Below are positions 55,159-64,000 of a stretch of 64,000 nt of DNA, piece after piece; position 1 is the stretch's first letter; each line of letters opens with the position of its first letter. Source of the DNA: Gammaproteobacteria bacterium (lineage in GTDB: Bacteria > Pseudomonadota > Gammaproteobacteria > SZUA-229); assembly GCA_030148865.1 (NCBI GenBank), contig JASBSR010000041.1:1-64000 (forward strand). The letters are read 5' to 3'. Under the pieces are notes generated by a model that worked only from the letters and a program-made list of their open reading frames with translations, was not told the origin of the DNA and made no database searches. Both the position numbers and the translations under genes were made by a program.

Positions 55159-55272
55159 TGTGCTGTTTACGACAATCTTGCTCAATTGTCGTGGCGCTTG
55201 TGCAGGTGAACGCACAATAAGATTCACATTTTCACTTGTTTCAACAACTTGCTTGCTGGAACACTTCTTGCA
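55159..55272 (+). promoter_or_regulatory. SIR2-like gene: sigma-54 promoter and NifA site
   Basis: 55257-55272 reads TGGAACACTTCTTGCA, with correct GG-N10-GC spacing, 44 bp before the ATG at 55317. An exact TGT-N10-ACA (TGTGCTGTTTACGACA) at 55159-55174 lies about 82 bp upstream. This suggests nif-type regulation separate from nifH. Confidence 0.68.
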
Positions 55273-55316
55273 TCAACACCATAATACAAACTCACCACTC
55301 CCTGACGGTAACCGCT

Positions 55317-56204
55317 ATGAACGATTTCAACTACGAAGAAATACTCTCTAAAATCAAGACCGGCGAAGTGGTGCCATATGCAGGACCCGGAGCTTTGTTC
55401 GATGTTACCCATAAATTGACAGGCAATGCGATGCCCGCGGGCAGTGACAGCCTGATTCTTGCCATGAATAATGGCAATCCCATGTCGCCAAGATTGATGT
55501 ATGAGTTTCCGCGCGCTGCGATGGATATGGAGTTGAAAAAAGGACGCACTTTCGTCAATCGTTTCCTTGAGAACTTATACAACGACGAAAACTGGTCGCG
55601 AGCTGCCGTGCACGACTGGCTCGCGCAACTCAAATTACCTTATGTCATCGACATCAATCGCGATACACAATTGCAAGACAGCTATGCAGACACACCGCAT
55701 TTGCTGGTTCGCGGGATTGCCCGCCTGGGTGGCACGGATTACCGTTTCCGCCTGCATCAGTATGATGGCACGGCCTATAACGAAATCGACCAGGACGATG
55801 CGGATACTAGTTTTCCGATATTGCTAAAACCGATGGGCAGCCCGCAACCAGAATCAACTTTCATTGCCTCGGATGCTGATTTTGTCGATTACATTACCGA
55901 ACTGATGGGTGGCTTCGGTCTGCCAAAATTCATTAAAGAATACCGTAAAAACAAACAATATTTATTCATTGGTCTGCCATTGACACGCGACACCGAACGC
56001 ATGGTGATGTCGGACATTATTTACGCCTCGAGCGAACCGGCCGGCTGGGCCTTAATCAAGGAACCGACAGAAAAAGAAATCCGCTTCTGCCGGAAAATGA
56101 AAATCGAAATTATTCGCGAAGACGTTACCAGCCTGTTGCGCGCTGCTGATCAGCCATTTATACACAGTCCGGAACAGCAACAGGTAATACAAAGTACAGG
56201 CTGA
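55317..56204 (+). CDS. SIR2-like NAD-binding-fold protein divergent from nifH
   Basis: The 295-residue protein follows the SIR2_2 outline: a Gly-rich start VVPYAGPGAL, a VIDINRDTQ segment where active members have TTNYD, and KQYLFIGLPLTRDTERM like the FIGYSLSD motif. The catalytic His (usually in an HGS context) is replaced: the matching place reads KPMGSP. So it may bind NAD without deacetylase or NADase activity. The ATG at 55317 is chosen because the longer frame would cover the promoter. It is NifA-regulated by sequence and sits at the island edge. Function unknown. Confidence 0.7.
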   Translation: MNDFNYEEILSKIKTGEVVPYAGPGALFDVTHKLTGNAMPAGSDSLILAMNNGNPMSPRLMYEFPRAAMDMELKKGRTFVNRFLENLYNDENWSRAAVHDWLAQLKLPYVIDINRDTQLQDSYADTPHLLVRGIARLGGTDYRFRLHQYDGTAYNEIDQDDADTSFPILLKPMGSPQPESTFIASDADFVDYITELMGGFGLPKFIKEYRKNKQYLFIGLPLTRDTERMVMSDIIYASSEPAGWALIKEPTEKEIRFCRKMKIEIIREDVTSLLRAADQPFIHSPEQQQVIQSTG

Positions 56205-56206
56205 CC

Positions 56207-56284
56207 ATGACACTGGCATCCCTGCTCATTTGCGTCGGCATCGTCTGGTGGATTTTCAAAACCGGGTATCGGCTCAAGCACTAA
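56207..56284 (+). repeat. Right copy of yadH 3'-end direct repeat (putative att site)
   Basis: These 78 bp encode a 25-residue tail almost identical to the YadH C-terminus ([17 protein letters not shown], then KTGYRLKH and stop). They match 6428-6505 at 72 positions; differences are GCT/GCA, TTC/TCC, TTT/TTC, GGC/GGG, AAA/AAG and CAT/CAC, all but TTC/TCC synonymous. No promoter or body of a permease gene precedes it. Confidence 0.82.
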
Positions 56285-56301
56285 CCACAGTTTATATACC
56301 G

Positions 56302-58194
56302 CTAACTGAATTGCTTTGTAAAACTTTTGGTGCGCATACTCGAATGATAAAAACGGTAAGCACCACGACCTGCTACCTTGGCTGCGTACATCGCGGTGTC
56401 GCTTTTTTTCATCAATATCTCAGTATCAACTCCATCATCTGGATATAAGGCAATCCCGATACTGGCGCTTATATTAAGCTGCTGGCCATCAATACAATAA
56501 CTTGCCGATAGTGTTTCAATTAGTTTCTTTGCTACATTCTCAGCATCTTTGGCGTGTTTGATGCTTGGCAATACAACAATAAACTCATCTCCGCCCTGGC
56601 GAGATGTTGTATCTTCACTACGCAGAACACTACATATACGTTTCGCCACCCTCACCAGAAGCGCATCGCCCACATCATGGCCATAGTTATCATTGACCTG
56701 CTTAAAATCATCAAGATCGATAAATAGCAGAGCTACTTTGGTTGCCTGATCACGTCTGGCATGCAAAATAGCCTGACAAACCCTGTCCAGCAAAAAATGG
56801 CGATTTGGTAAATCGGTCAAAGGATCATGGGTAGCGAGGTGAATAATTTTTTCTTCAGAAAGCTTGCGCTCTGTTATGTCACGCATAGTACAAATGAACA
56901 AATTAGTGTCATCCAGCCGCATTTCAGTCACACGCACATCCACGTGAAACAATGTTTCATCCTTGTGTCGTGCGACTATTTCTCTGGCAACACCAATATA
57001 TGAAGACTGTCCGGTCTTACTATAGCGCCTGAGGTAGTCTCTGGCTGAAATCTGCGACTGCTCAGGCAGCAACATACTCGCGTCTCGCCCAATCACTTCA
57101 CTAGCGTCATAACCAAATATACTTTTAACACCCGGATTAGTTGACTCAATTATACCTGACTCATTAACCACGATAATACCGTCATGAACATTCTCAAAAA
57201 TTGCTCGGCTTCGAGTCTCCTTCTCGGCCAACAAGGCGCTAGTATTGCGTGCCAGCTGTTCAGACTTGATCACTTTTTTCAACAACGGAGTCACCAGCCA
57301 ACGCAACATTAATACGCCAAACAGAATTAATGCAGTGGTTGCTAATATTACATATCTGAGCTGATACCTGACACTTTGAAACAATTCACTTGCATCGGTT
57401 TTTAATACCATGCCTAGCCCGGTATTCGATAACGGACGATAAGCAGCTACCACAACTTCATCACGGTAGTCTTTAGCTCTGAGTACTCCTGTCTTACCTG
57501 AAAGCGCGTAATCCATTGGTATAGAACTTCCTTTTATGACTCGCGGCAGATTTTTAAAAGGCTCGGGATGAAGCCGTGTTGGAAAACATTGCATATTGTC
57601 TCCAGCGAGCGGTGCGCAGACGGCGATCTCTCCCGTTTTACCAAAAGAGTTCACATCAAAAAATATTTTTGTGAGTTCCGACATTCGGGTCTGAGTGCGA
57701 ATAAAGCCGATATTTTCACCATGATCACGCAATGTTTCCTGAACACCAAGAAGCAGCTCATCTTTCCACAACAGCATTGTACGCTCACGCCTCTGGACTG
57801 GCACTTCCAGGTCTGCATCAACCACAAATTTGCCTGCTCGAGCGATTTCTTCGCCATTAATATCGAGAATCGCCAGCGCAGTGAATTCGGTTGATAAAAA
57901 TGAATTTAAGCTATCGTGCAGCGAGGCTCGTATTTCCTGCTTATTATCATCGTTAGCAAACTGTTTGATTTGTTTAATCAGGTTCGGGCGTTTAGCAATA
58001 ATCACCACGTCATTCGCCTGGCTCTCTAAATTTGAGCGTAATAGCCGCGCACGACTTTCCAGTGAAAGCTCCAGACTGGAGCTGAGAACAGTCTCGGTAT
58101 GCCGCTGCATAATTGCAAATACCGATATACCTGTAATTACCGTGAGCGCAACCAGAATCATCCCTCCCAGAATTGTGATGCGCCGTGACTCCAT
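56302..58194 (-). CDS. Membrane sensor diguanylate cyclase (PAS-GGDEF)
   Basis: The 630-residue protein has an N-terminal transmembrane helix (ILGGMILVALTVITGISVFA), a periplasmic sensor of about 240 residues, a second helix (VILATTALILFGVLML), a PAS domain (about 330-450) and a GGDEF domain with intact RQGGDEFIVV and DPLTDLPNRHFLLDRV. It should make cyclic di-GMP in response to an external cue. No EAL domain follows. It ends 18 bp from the right island repeat and would have been the original neighbour of yadH. Confidence 0.88.
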   Translation of the reverse strand: MESRRITILGGMILVALTVITGISVFAIMQRHTETVLSSSLELSLESRARLLRSNLESQANDVVIIAKRPNLIKQIKQFANDDNKQEIRASLHDSLNSFLSTEFTALAILDINGEEIARAGKFVVDADLEVPVQRRERTMLLWKDELLLGVQETLRDHGENIGFIRTQTRMSELTKIFFDVNSFGKTGEIAVCAPLAGDNMQCFPTRLHPEPFKNLPRVIKGSSIPMDYALSGKTGVLRAKDYRDEVVVAAYRPLSNTGLGMVLKTDASELFQSVRYQLRYVILATTALILFGVLMLRWLVTPLLKKVIKSEQLARNTSALLAEKETRSRAIFENVHDGIIVVNESGIIESTNPGVKSIFGYDASEVIGRDASMLLPEQSQISARDYLRRYSKTGQSSYIGVAREIVARHKDETLFHVDVRVTEMRLDDTNLFICTMRDITERKLSEEKIIHLATHDPLTDLPNRHFLLDRVCQAILHARRDQATKVALLFIDLDDFKQVNDNYGHDVGDALLVRVAKRICSVLRSEDTTSRQGGDEFIVVLPSIKHAKDAENVAKKLIETLSASYCIDGQQLNISASIGIALYPDDGVDTEILMKKSDTAMYAAKVAGRGAYRFYHSSMRTKSFTKQFS

Positions 58195-58672
58195 TCATTT
58201 ACCTCTTTGTGTAATACTCAAAACGACTCTACTGAAGAATAAAAACCGGCTAGTAGCACTATATAGCATTCGCCATCTGATATCACTGGAAGTTTGTTAC
58301 GACGTTTTCTGGTGCTCGGCAGTGATTCTGCCAAATCAATAGCCAGGCCACTAGTTCCTGCTAATTCAACTGGATAGCGTTCACAGCACTGAATACAGCA
58401 TGGGTGTAAAATAGAGACATTATGGTGGCCGGGGCAGACTAAGTTCTGCCCGGAGCGATGTTATTCGCCACCTCCCTGTAGCTCTCAGCCTGCGGCCCAT
58501 CACCAAAAACGTGATGTCAAAATCGATCCCATCGATTTTAGTGAGCGCACGTCTTTCGCGCGGCCCGCAGGGCGAGCCACACGGACGTGGCGCCTCATTT
58601 AACTGCCGGCAGTTCGATTGGGTCAGGTCTGATACGAGATTGACTGCTGCGAATACTAAACGACAGGGAATA
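58195..58672. other. Non-coding stretch with tRNA-Phe 3'-end fragment
   Basis: 58421-58437 repeats the first bases of the DNA covering the tRNA-Phe 3' end (TATGGTGGCCGGGGCAG), 250 bp away and in the same orientation. It then forms GGGCAG-ACTAAGTT-CTGCCC. A perfect hairpin AAAATCGAT-CCC-ATCGATTTT lies at 58519-58539. No protein gene is supported here. Confidence 0.5.
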
Positions 58673-58748
58673 TGGTGGCCGGGGGCAGAATTGAACTGCC
58701 GACACGCGGATTTTCAATCCGCTGCTCTACCAACTGAGCTACCCGGCC
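58673..58748 (-). tRNA. tRNA-Phe (anticodon GAA)
   Basis: On the minus strand a full 76-base cloverleaf with encoded CCA is present: acceptor GGCCGGG/CCCGGCC, D-arm with AGCTCAGTTGGTAGAGC, anticodon stem GCGGA/TCCGC around TTGAAAA (GAA), and T-arm GGCAG-TTCAATT-CTGCC. Confidence 0.96.
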
Positions 58749-58865
58749 AGAATCGGGAACAGACACCGCGCTCGAGTAGGGCGGACTGTGCTGAGAGGCG
58801 GGATGCTGCCGAACCCGCTACGCAGAAAGGAGCGTATTTAATCGACTCGACTGCCGCGAGTCAAG

Positions 58866-59912
58866 TCATCTGGCATATTGTTCCAGAATTCGCTTCACTG
58901 GTGCCGCCAGGCCGGGCAAGGTCGAGCCCGCAGGCTGGAACCACTGCAGCGCTGCCGAGCCCTGGACACTGACACCCCGATTATGCACTCGAACCCGGCA
59001 GGGAGTGATGTCGAAATGATAATGACTGAAACTATGGCGCAGCAGCGTACCATCGTCACTATCTTGCACGCGAATGCCCCAGCGGCGCTCACAGGTGGTA
59101 ACAATGTCTTCATCCATGGCGAACTCGGGCAAACTCCAGAGCCCACCCCAGATACCCGATGGCGGACGTTTCTCCAGCAGGATGGCACCAGATTTATCAG
59201 CCAGCAACAGCATCCGCGCGGCTTTCACCGGTAGGCGTTTACGCGGCCTAGGGGTAGGCAATTCTGACACTCGCCCCTGCGCCAGGGCGGCACAATCGCA
59301 GGCCAGGGGGCAACTCACACAGTTCGGCTGGCCACGTCGACACAGCGTGGCACCCAGATCCATGATCGCCTGAGTGTAATCGGCATTGTTGTTCTGCGGG
59401 GTGTGCTGTTCAGCAAGGCGCCAGAGCTGCTGCTCGACTGCGGGCGAGCCGGGCCAGCCGTCAATAGCATGATAGCGCGCCAGCACCCGTTTCACATTGC
59501 CGTCGAGAATCACATGGCGCTGATCCAGCGCCTGCGACAAAATCGCCGCCGCAGTGGAGCGGCCAATGCCGGGCAAGGCCAGCAGGGTATCAAAATCACG
59601 CGGCAAGCGGCCTTTGTGCTCCTGCTGGATGAGTTGTGCCGCTGTATGCAGATTTCTCGCTCGCGTGTAATAGCCCAGCCCCGCCCAGCGCGCCAGCACG
59701 TCGTCCTGACTGGCATCTGCCAGCCGTTTCAGACTGGGGAAAACCCGCAGAAAATTCTGATAATACGGTATCACTGTTTTTACCTGGGTTTGCTGCAGCA
59801 TAATCTCTGCCAGCCAGACGCGATACAGGCTACGCGGTTGCTGCCAGGGCAGATCGTGACGACCATATTTTTTGTACCAGCGCAGAATGCGCGTGGCGAA
59901 GCTCTGATTCAA
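58866..59912 (-). CDS. mutY: A/G-specific adenine glycosylase MutY
   Basis: The 348-residue protein has the helix-hairpin-helix LLALPGIGRSTAAAI, the catalytic Asp region (NVKRVLARYHAIDGWPG), the [4Fe-4S] ligands C-x6-C-x2-C-x5-C (CRRGQPNCVSC onward) and a C-terminal NUDIX-like domain. It removes adenine opposite 8-oxoguanine. Start and length are standard. The asmA-type gene lies immediately upstream. Confidence 0.94.
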   Translation of the reverse strand: MNQSFATRILRWYKKYGRHDLPWQQPRSLYRVWLAEIMLQQTQVKTVIPYYQNFLRVFPSLKRLADASQDDVLARWAGLGYYTRARNLHTAAQLIQQEHKGRLPRDFDTLLALPGIGRSTAAAILSQALDQRHVILDGNVKRVLARYHAIDGWPGSPAVEQQLWRLAEQHTPQNNNADYTQAIMDLGATLCRRGQPNCVSCPLACDCAALAQGRVSELPTPRPRKRLPVKAARMLLLADKSGAILLEKRPPSGIWGGLWSLPEFAMDEDIVTTCERRWGIRVQDSDDGTLLRHSFSHYHFDITPCRVRVHNRGVSVQGSAALQWFQPAGSTLPGLAAPVKRILEQYAR

Positions 59913-59925
59913 ACAGACACCTTCA

Positions 59926-61983
59926 TCATCTGAACAAACCCTTAAGTTTGTCTTTTACCTTATCTTCCAGTTTTTGTTTTTGTTGCTGAACTTTTTCCTG
60001 CGTTTTGACTTCGACCTTTGCTTTTGCCCTGGTCTTCACCAGTGTGCCGACTGCTGTCGACAACCAGGATGTATCGACGTCATACTTAAGTGCTGCAAAA
60101 GGTCCATAGATACGCACCGGCACTGGCTGCGCAATAATCTTATCCTCGGTGGTTTGTTGGCCCGATTTTAATAAAGTGACGGTCAGGTTTTCATCGATGC
60201 TGTTCTTCATCAGATCAATCACACCCTTGCCATTGACTTTTAAACGGTTCGAGTCGATTGCCAGTCGCTCATTGATCATCTTACCATTGGCTATAACATT
60301 GTTGACTATGAGACTATTGAATGCGGTTTTTTCACCAGGGCGATAAACTCCACGCCAGTCGTTGGCTACCTTGATGTTTTTAGCGGTGAGGTAACTTGCG
60401 ACTGCATTGCGTACGAAGTACTCAATATCGACACCTGTCATGCTGGCCTTGCTCGCGTTCACTGATACGTTACCCACAGCAGAACGTTTGAGCTCATTCA
60501 ACCATTGTCCCTGAGTATTTAATTTCAAATCCAGGCTGGCGACACCACCCTGCAGTTTTAAATCTTCACCTTCAAACAGGTTGGTCAGCAAAGGGTTGAC
60601 CACGGATTCGAGCACAATATTTTTCCCGTTCAGCCTGATCTCGTAACGAGTATTTTTCTGCACATTCAAACCAAGATCAGCATTCATCTCTCCCTGTAAT
60701 AATTTCATACTGACAGGTGCCACCGTAATAACACCGGCGCGAGCTTTGGTGACCATGCGAAGTTCGTTGATATCAATCTGTTTCAATTTCAGACTGGCGA
60801 TTTGCAACTCGCCTTCCAGGTCCAGGCTGCGCAGCATTTTCACAGGCAATGCGATTTCAACATCTTCCGCACTAATGGCTGTTACCGCCTTGGGTGCGTT
60901 GGTTACCATGGGAGGCGGCAAATAACTGTCAGCATCAATCTGATCCAGCTTCAGCTGATAGCGTAGACTTTGTTTTGCGACATCAGGAACATGCACATAG
61001 CCGGTCATGGTGCTGTCATCAAGACGTATTTTAAGATTGTCCAGATTTGCGCGTTTTGCGTTTGCATTCACCTGCGCGCTTAAACCAAAGCGAGTGAGCC
61101 GACTTTTGGTCGCACTTGCTGGCAGCGCAATCTGAAACTTTTGCGCCAGCTCACGTAGATTGAAGTCGTTCAAAACAATACCGCCTTTGGCGGCTGGCTC
61201 TTTATCCAGTTGCGTAACAGCCAGATCTGCTAATAGTTCAACACCCATGGTGGATAATTTTAACTGTTTGATATCAAGCGTGGTAAATTCACGATTGAAT
61301 TTAAGCCTGGTTTCGAGCTTCACCTGTAAATCAAGTTTGGGTGCATCGCTGACCAGCGTGGCAGCAAAATCTATCGGCACCCATTCATCAAACTGAATCG
61401 CACCTGTGGTCAGGCTCAGGTCAGACACTTTTGCATGTGTGCCCGACCTGTCATCCAGCCATTGAATATTGGCAGCTACCAGCTCGACACCATTAACCAG
61501 CAAACCTGTTAGCGCTAGCGGTGTGGCGGCTGGTTTTTCTGCAGTAGCTGTCTCCACAGTCTTCTTTTCCTCGGGTAAGGCACTAGTATTTGCCTGCGCC
61601 AGATCCATCCAGTTGGTGTTACCGTCTTTGTGTGTTTCCAGCGAAACGAACAAACCGTGCAGACGCACTTTGTCAATTTCGACATCACGCGCCAGCAGCG
61701 GCAATAACTTCACTTTAATATCCAGTTGATCAATGCGGGCAAACTCGGATTGACTAAAACCGTTTGCATTGCTCAATGACAGCTTGCCCACTTCCAGCCC
61801 AATCCAGGGGAAAAATGAAAGTGAGATATTACCTTCGATGTTTAATTTGCGCCCGGTATGCTGTTCCACCACTTCGGTAAGCTGGGATTTGTAATCGTTC
61901 GGGTCAAAGCTCAGAACCGCTGCGCTAATCGCAATCATGATTACGACAAACAATCCCGCAAAAACTTTTAATGCTGGTTTCAT
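59926..61983 (-). CDS. AsmA-family inner-membrane-anchored protein
   Basis: The 685-residue protein has one N-terminal membrane helix (FAGLFVVIMIAISAAVLSFD), the AsmA start SFDPNDYKSQLTEVVEQHTGR (in part) with LSFFPWIGLEVGKLSL, and a C-terminal AsmA_2 region (MTGVDIEYFVRNAVASYL, IDLMKNSIDENLTVTLL). AsmA proteins are bridge-like and linked to outer-membrane lipid traffic. The last 35 residues are Lys/Gln-rich coiled coil. It lies 13 bp upstream of mutY. Confidence 0.88.
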   Translation of the reverse strand: MKPALKVFAGLFVVIMIAISAAVLSFDPNDYKSQLTEVVEQHTGRKLNIEGNISLSFFPWIGLEVGKLSLSNANGFSQSEFARIDQLDIKVKLLPLLARDVEIDKVRLHGLFVSLETHKDGNTNWMDLAQANTSALPEEKKTVETATAEKPAATPLALTGLLVNGVELVAANIQWLDDRSGTHAKVSDLSLTTGAIQFDEWVPIDFAATLVSDAPKLDLQVKLETRLKFNREFTTLDIKQLKLSTMGVELLADLAVTQLDKEPAAKGGIVLNDFNLRELAQKFQIALPASATKSRLTRFGLSAQVNANAKRANLDNLKIRLDDSTMTGYVHVPDVAKQSLRYQLKLDQIDADSYLPPPMVTNAPKAVTAISAEDVEIALPVKMLRSLDLEGELQIASLKLKQIDINELRMVTKARAGVITVAPVSMKLLQGEMNADLGLNVQKNTRYEIRLNGKNIVLESVVNPLLTNLFEGEDLKLQGGVASLDLKLNTQGQWLNELKRSAVGNVSVNASKASMTGVDIEYFVRNAVASYLTAKNIKVANDWRGVYRPGEKTAFNSLIVNNVIANGKMINERLAIDSNRLKVNGKGVIDLMKNSIDENLTVTLLKSGQQTTEDKIIAQPVPVRIYGPFAALKYDVDTSWLSTAVGTLVKTRAKAKVEVKTQEKVQQQKQKLEDKVKDKLKGLFR

Positions 61984-62010
61984 TCTGCGCTCCTTATTGC
62001 ATCATAAGCA

Positions 62011-62487
62011 CTAGCGTTGCCAGTCACCTGACTTACCGCCGGATTTACTCAGTAGCTGCACCCGCTCTATCACCATGCCACGATCCAAGGCCTTGCACAT
62101 ATCGTAGATTGTCAGCAGACTGATCTGAACTGCGGTTAGCGCTTCCATCTCTACGCCAGTGACGCCGCGGGTGTCTACAGTAACACGACAGACCACTGCA
62201 AGCTGCTCGAGAACCGGTATGAGTTCGATATCAACATGGCTGAGCGCGATCGGGTGACACAAGGGAATAAGTTCAGCTGTTTTTTTACTGGCCATAATAC
62301 CGGCGACACGTGCCACTGCCAGCACATCACCTTTTTTATGGCTGTGCGAGACCAGTGTTTCGAGTGTCTCGGCCTGCATGCGGATACGGCCTTCGGCCAC
62401 AGCGCGGCGCAGGCTGGTGGCTTTGTCACCAACATCCACCATGTGGACTTCACCGCGTTGATTGAGATGGTTGAGTGCATCAGACAT
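62011..62487 (-). CDS. moaC: Cyclic pyranopterin monophosphate synthase MoaC
   Basis: The 158-residue protein has the MoaC motifs [37 protein letters not shown] and [12 protein letters not shown]. It makes cyclic pyranopterin monophosphate in molybdenum cofactor synthesis. moaD and moaE lie nearby on the other strand. This pathway gives molybdopterin, not the nitrogenase FeMo-co. Confidence 0.94.
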   Translation of the reverse strand: MSDALNHLNQRGEVHMVDVGDKATSLRRAVAEGRIRMQAETLETLVSHSHKKGDVLAVARVAGIMASKKTAELIPLCHPIALSHVDIELIPVLEQLAVVCRVTVDTRGVTGVEMEALTAVQISLLTIYDMCKALDRGMVIERVQLLSKSGGKSGDWQR

Positions 62488-62573
62488 TATGGCTAAAGCT
62501 CTGCTAATTAGAAGACCCCCAGCATAGCAAGCCGGAGGAGTGCAATAAAGCCCGATTGATAGTGTTCAGCAGG

Positions 62574-62606
62574 CAAAAAAACACCCCGTAAACGGGGTGT
62601 TTTTTA
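62574..62606 (-). terminator. Terminator after the OmpA-like gene
   Basis: ACACCCCGT-AA-ACGGGGTGT forms a 9-bp stem at 62581-62600 with six T after it and seven A before it, so it can work in both directions. It lies 19 bp past the OmpA-like stop. Confidence 0.88.
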
Positions 62607-62624
62607 CGCCATCAAAGGGTTTGA

Positions 62625-63257
62625 TCAGAACTCGCGTCGAACAACATCAATTTTGATTTCGACACGACGATTTTTAGCACGGCCTTCACGGCTGCTGTTA
62701 CTCGCCACCGGGCGCGACTCACCATAGCCCACGGTCGAAATCACACCGGCATCGATACCATTTGCCACCAGCTCAGCTTTCACCGCGCTGGCGCGCTTTT
62801 CCGAGAGACGCTGATTGAATGCATTCGCGCCACGGTCATCGGTATGGCCTCCAATGGATACCCGCAGGATAGTCTCGCCTTTAAGTTTGCTGGCAAGTTC
62901 TGCAATGCCGGATTTATCAGCGGTGCTCAAGGTACTGCCACCCAGGGCAAAACTGGCCCCTGAGGTCAGGCTCAGTTGACGATATTTCGGCGCTGGCGAG
63001 GTTTTCACCGGCTCAGCCTGCTTCATTGGCGCGGCCGGCGTCTCCCCTCTGGCGAGAACCGTGGACTCATTGACGACTCTCATCGCATCAATTGCGGTAC
63101 AGCCCCTGTCAGTCTTCCAGTTAATGGTATGCAGACAATCGCCGTCTTGTACGACATATCCGGCACTATCAAGCCAGTTAATATCCTGTGCCGCGAAGGC
63201 ACGGGTCGCACCCAGGCCCAAGCCTGTTGCCAGTAAAATTTTGTTTAAAACACCCAT
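62625..63257 (-). CDS. OmpA-family outer-membrane/peptidoglycan-binding protein
   Basis: The 210-residue precursor starts at ATG 63257 with GGAG six bases upstream and a Sec signal peptide (MGVLNKILLATGLGLGATRA). The C-terminal OmpA domain has ILRVSIGGHTDDRGANAFNQ and RLSEKRASAVKAELV with the conserved Asp and Arg for diaminopimelate binding. Codons upstream to 63410 are not needed. It likely ties the envelope to peptidoglycan. Confidence 0.87.
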   Translation of the reverse strand: MGVLNKILLATGLGLGATRAFAAQDINWLDSAGYVVQDGDCLHTINWKTDRGCTAIDAMRVVNESTVLARGETPAAPMKQAEPVKTSPAPKYRQLSLTSGASFALGGSTLSTADKSGIAELASKLKGETILRVSIGGHTDDRGANAFNQRLSEKRASAVKAELVANGIDAGVISTVGYGESRPVASNSSREGRAKNRRVEIKIDVVRREF

Positions 63258-63432
63258 GTTAATCTCCGAGTTAAGAGAATTACCGTGAATATGCAGTGGA
63301 CATGATACTACGGCCATATTAGCAGCCGAACTGGCCACAATGGCTTTTGCGCTGTTAATCAATATTAAAACTTCAAAATTCAGATCACTCACCACCATGT
63401 TATTCATCACTGGCTCGGGTTAAGCTAGGCAC

Positions 63433-63666
63433 ATGAGTATCGATGTGAAATTTTTTGCCAGTTTGCGCGAACATGTCGGCACCGACAGCGTCACCATCGA
63501 CGCTGGCAGGGTTCGTACGATTCACGATTGCTGGCAACTGGCAACGCAGTCCGCCGACCTGCCGGACAATACACTCTGCGCTATCAATATGCAGTACGCG
63601 AAACTTGATGCTGCGGTAGAGGACGGCGCTGAAGTCGCGTTTTTTCCACCCGTAACCGGGGGCTGA
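63433..63666 (+). CDS. moaD: Molybdopterin synthase small subunit MoaD
   Basis: The 77-residue ubiquitin-fold protein ends in the required Gly-Gly (FFPPVTGG), which becomes a thiocarboxylate to donate sulfur. It begins VKFFASLREHVG. moaE starts one base after its stop. Confidence 0.92.
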   Translation: MSIDVKFFASLREHVGTDSVTIDAGRVRTIHDCWQLATQSADLPDNTLCAINMQYAKLDAAVEDGAEVAFFPPVTGG

Positions 63667-63667
63667 G

Positions 63668-64000
63668 ATGCCAGCGACAATCGTCACCCACAGCTTTGTC
63701 CCCTGGCAGGCACTGGAACAGCATCAGACCACCCTGCCCACCGGCAGCTTCGGTGCCTGCGCGAATTTTGTTGGTAGCATGCGCGATTTCAACGCCGGTG
63801 ATGAGGTCAGTGAAATGACACTGGAACATTACCCAGCGATGACCCAGCACTACCTCGATGAACTTTGCGGCACCACGATTGCGCAATGGCAGCTGGTCGA
63901 TGCTTTGATTATGCATCGTGTCGGCATCATCAGGCCAGGAGAAGCCATTGTTCTCACCGCCGCCTGGGCAGCGCACCGCGAGGCAGCATTCGCTGCCTGC
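63668..64000 (+). CDS. moaE: Molybdopterin synthase large subunit MoaE (partial)
   Basis: From ATG at 63668 the frame runs off the window end after 111 codons. It has the MoaE motifs ACANFVGSMRDFN, LEHYPAMTQHYLDEL and MHRVGIIRPGEAIVLTAA. With MoaD it converts cyclic pyranopterin monophosphate to molybdopterin. It is missing the C-terminal quarter, including the catalytic Lys region. Confidence 0.93.
   Translation, partial: MPATIVTHSFVPWQALEQHQTTLPTGSFGACANFVGSMRDFNAGDEVSEMTLEHYPAMTQHYLDELCGTTIAQWQLVDALIMHRVGIIRPGEAIVLTAAWAAHREAAFAAC

Noticed and set aside
56207-56284. A 25-residue gene starting at the shared ATG
   Set aside because: It is only the copied yadH tail, without promoter or transmembrane body; treated as a repeat, not a gene.

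Overview
The window looks like a gammaproteobacterial chromosome segment. The flanks carry yrfG, cysQ, galE, yadGH, mutY, an AsmA protein, moaC, moaD, moaE and tRNA-Phe(GAA). The middle is a complete molybdenum nitrogenase cluster whose gene order closely follows Azotobacter vinelandii: rnfABCDGEH divergent from nifLA-nifB-fdxN-nifO-nifQ; nifU-nifS-nifV-cysE-nifW-nifZ-nifM-clpX; nifHDKTY; nifENX. A free-living or symbiotic Chromatiales/Thiotrichales-like diazotroph is plausible, but the genus cannot be fixed from sequence reading alone.

Layout. 1-1.8 kb: an unusual gene joining an RpoN-like (sigma-54) DNA-binding region to a GIY-YIG nuclease domain, next to a decayed IS256-family remnant. 1.9-6.5 kb: housekeeping genes ending with the ABC exporter yadGH. 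6.5-56.2 kb: the nif region. 56.2-64 kb: a diguanylate cyclase, tRNA-Phe, mutY, an AsmA protein, and moaC / ompA-like / moaD / moaE.

The nif region looks like a genomic island. The last 78 bp of yadH (6428-6505) recur as a direct repeat at 56207-56284, immediately beyond the last nif-linked gene. The copies match at 72 of 78 positions, and five of the six differences are synonymous. This is the pattern left when an element integrates into a gene 3' end and supplies a replacement end. No integrase is visible.

Within the island, near-consensus sigma-54 promoters (GG-N10-GC) and NifA enhancer sites (TGT-N10-ACA) precede nifB, nifL, rnfA, nifV, iscA, nifE, a rhodanese-trmO pair, nifH and a SIR2-like gene, so almost the whole region can be read as one NifL/NifA regulon. 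Rnf should supply low-potential electrons through FdxN-type ferredoxins. NifB, E, N, X, Y, Q, V, U, S and IscA make the cofactors, and NifM, W, Z, T and ClpX handle maturation and turnover. FeSII, FeSI, FprA, two other ferredoxins and an LRV Fe-S protein point to an oxygen and redox protection layer. Several small genes inside tightly coupled nif operons (at 10222, 35138, 35844, 36201, 36632, 36880, 47224 and 49030, plus two paralogous TPR proteins) have no function I can assign; they and the SIR2-like protein are the best candidates for undescribed nitrogen-fixation components. The flavodoxin gene nifF appears broken by a frameshift and an amber codon.
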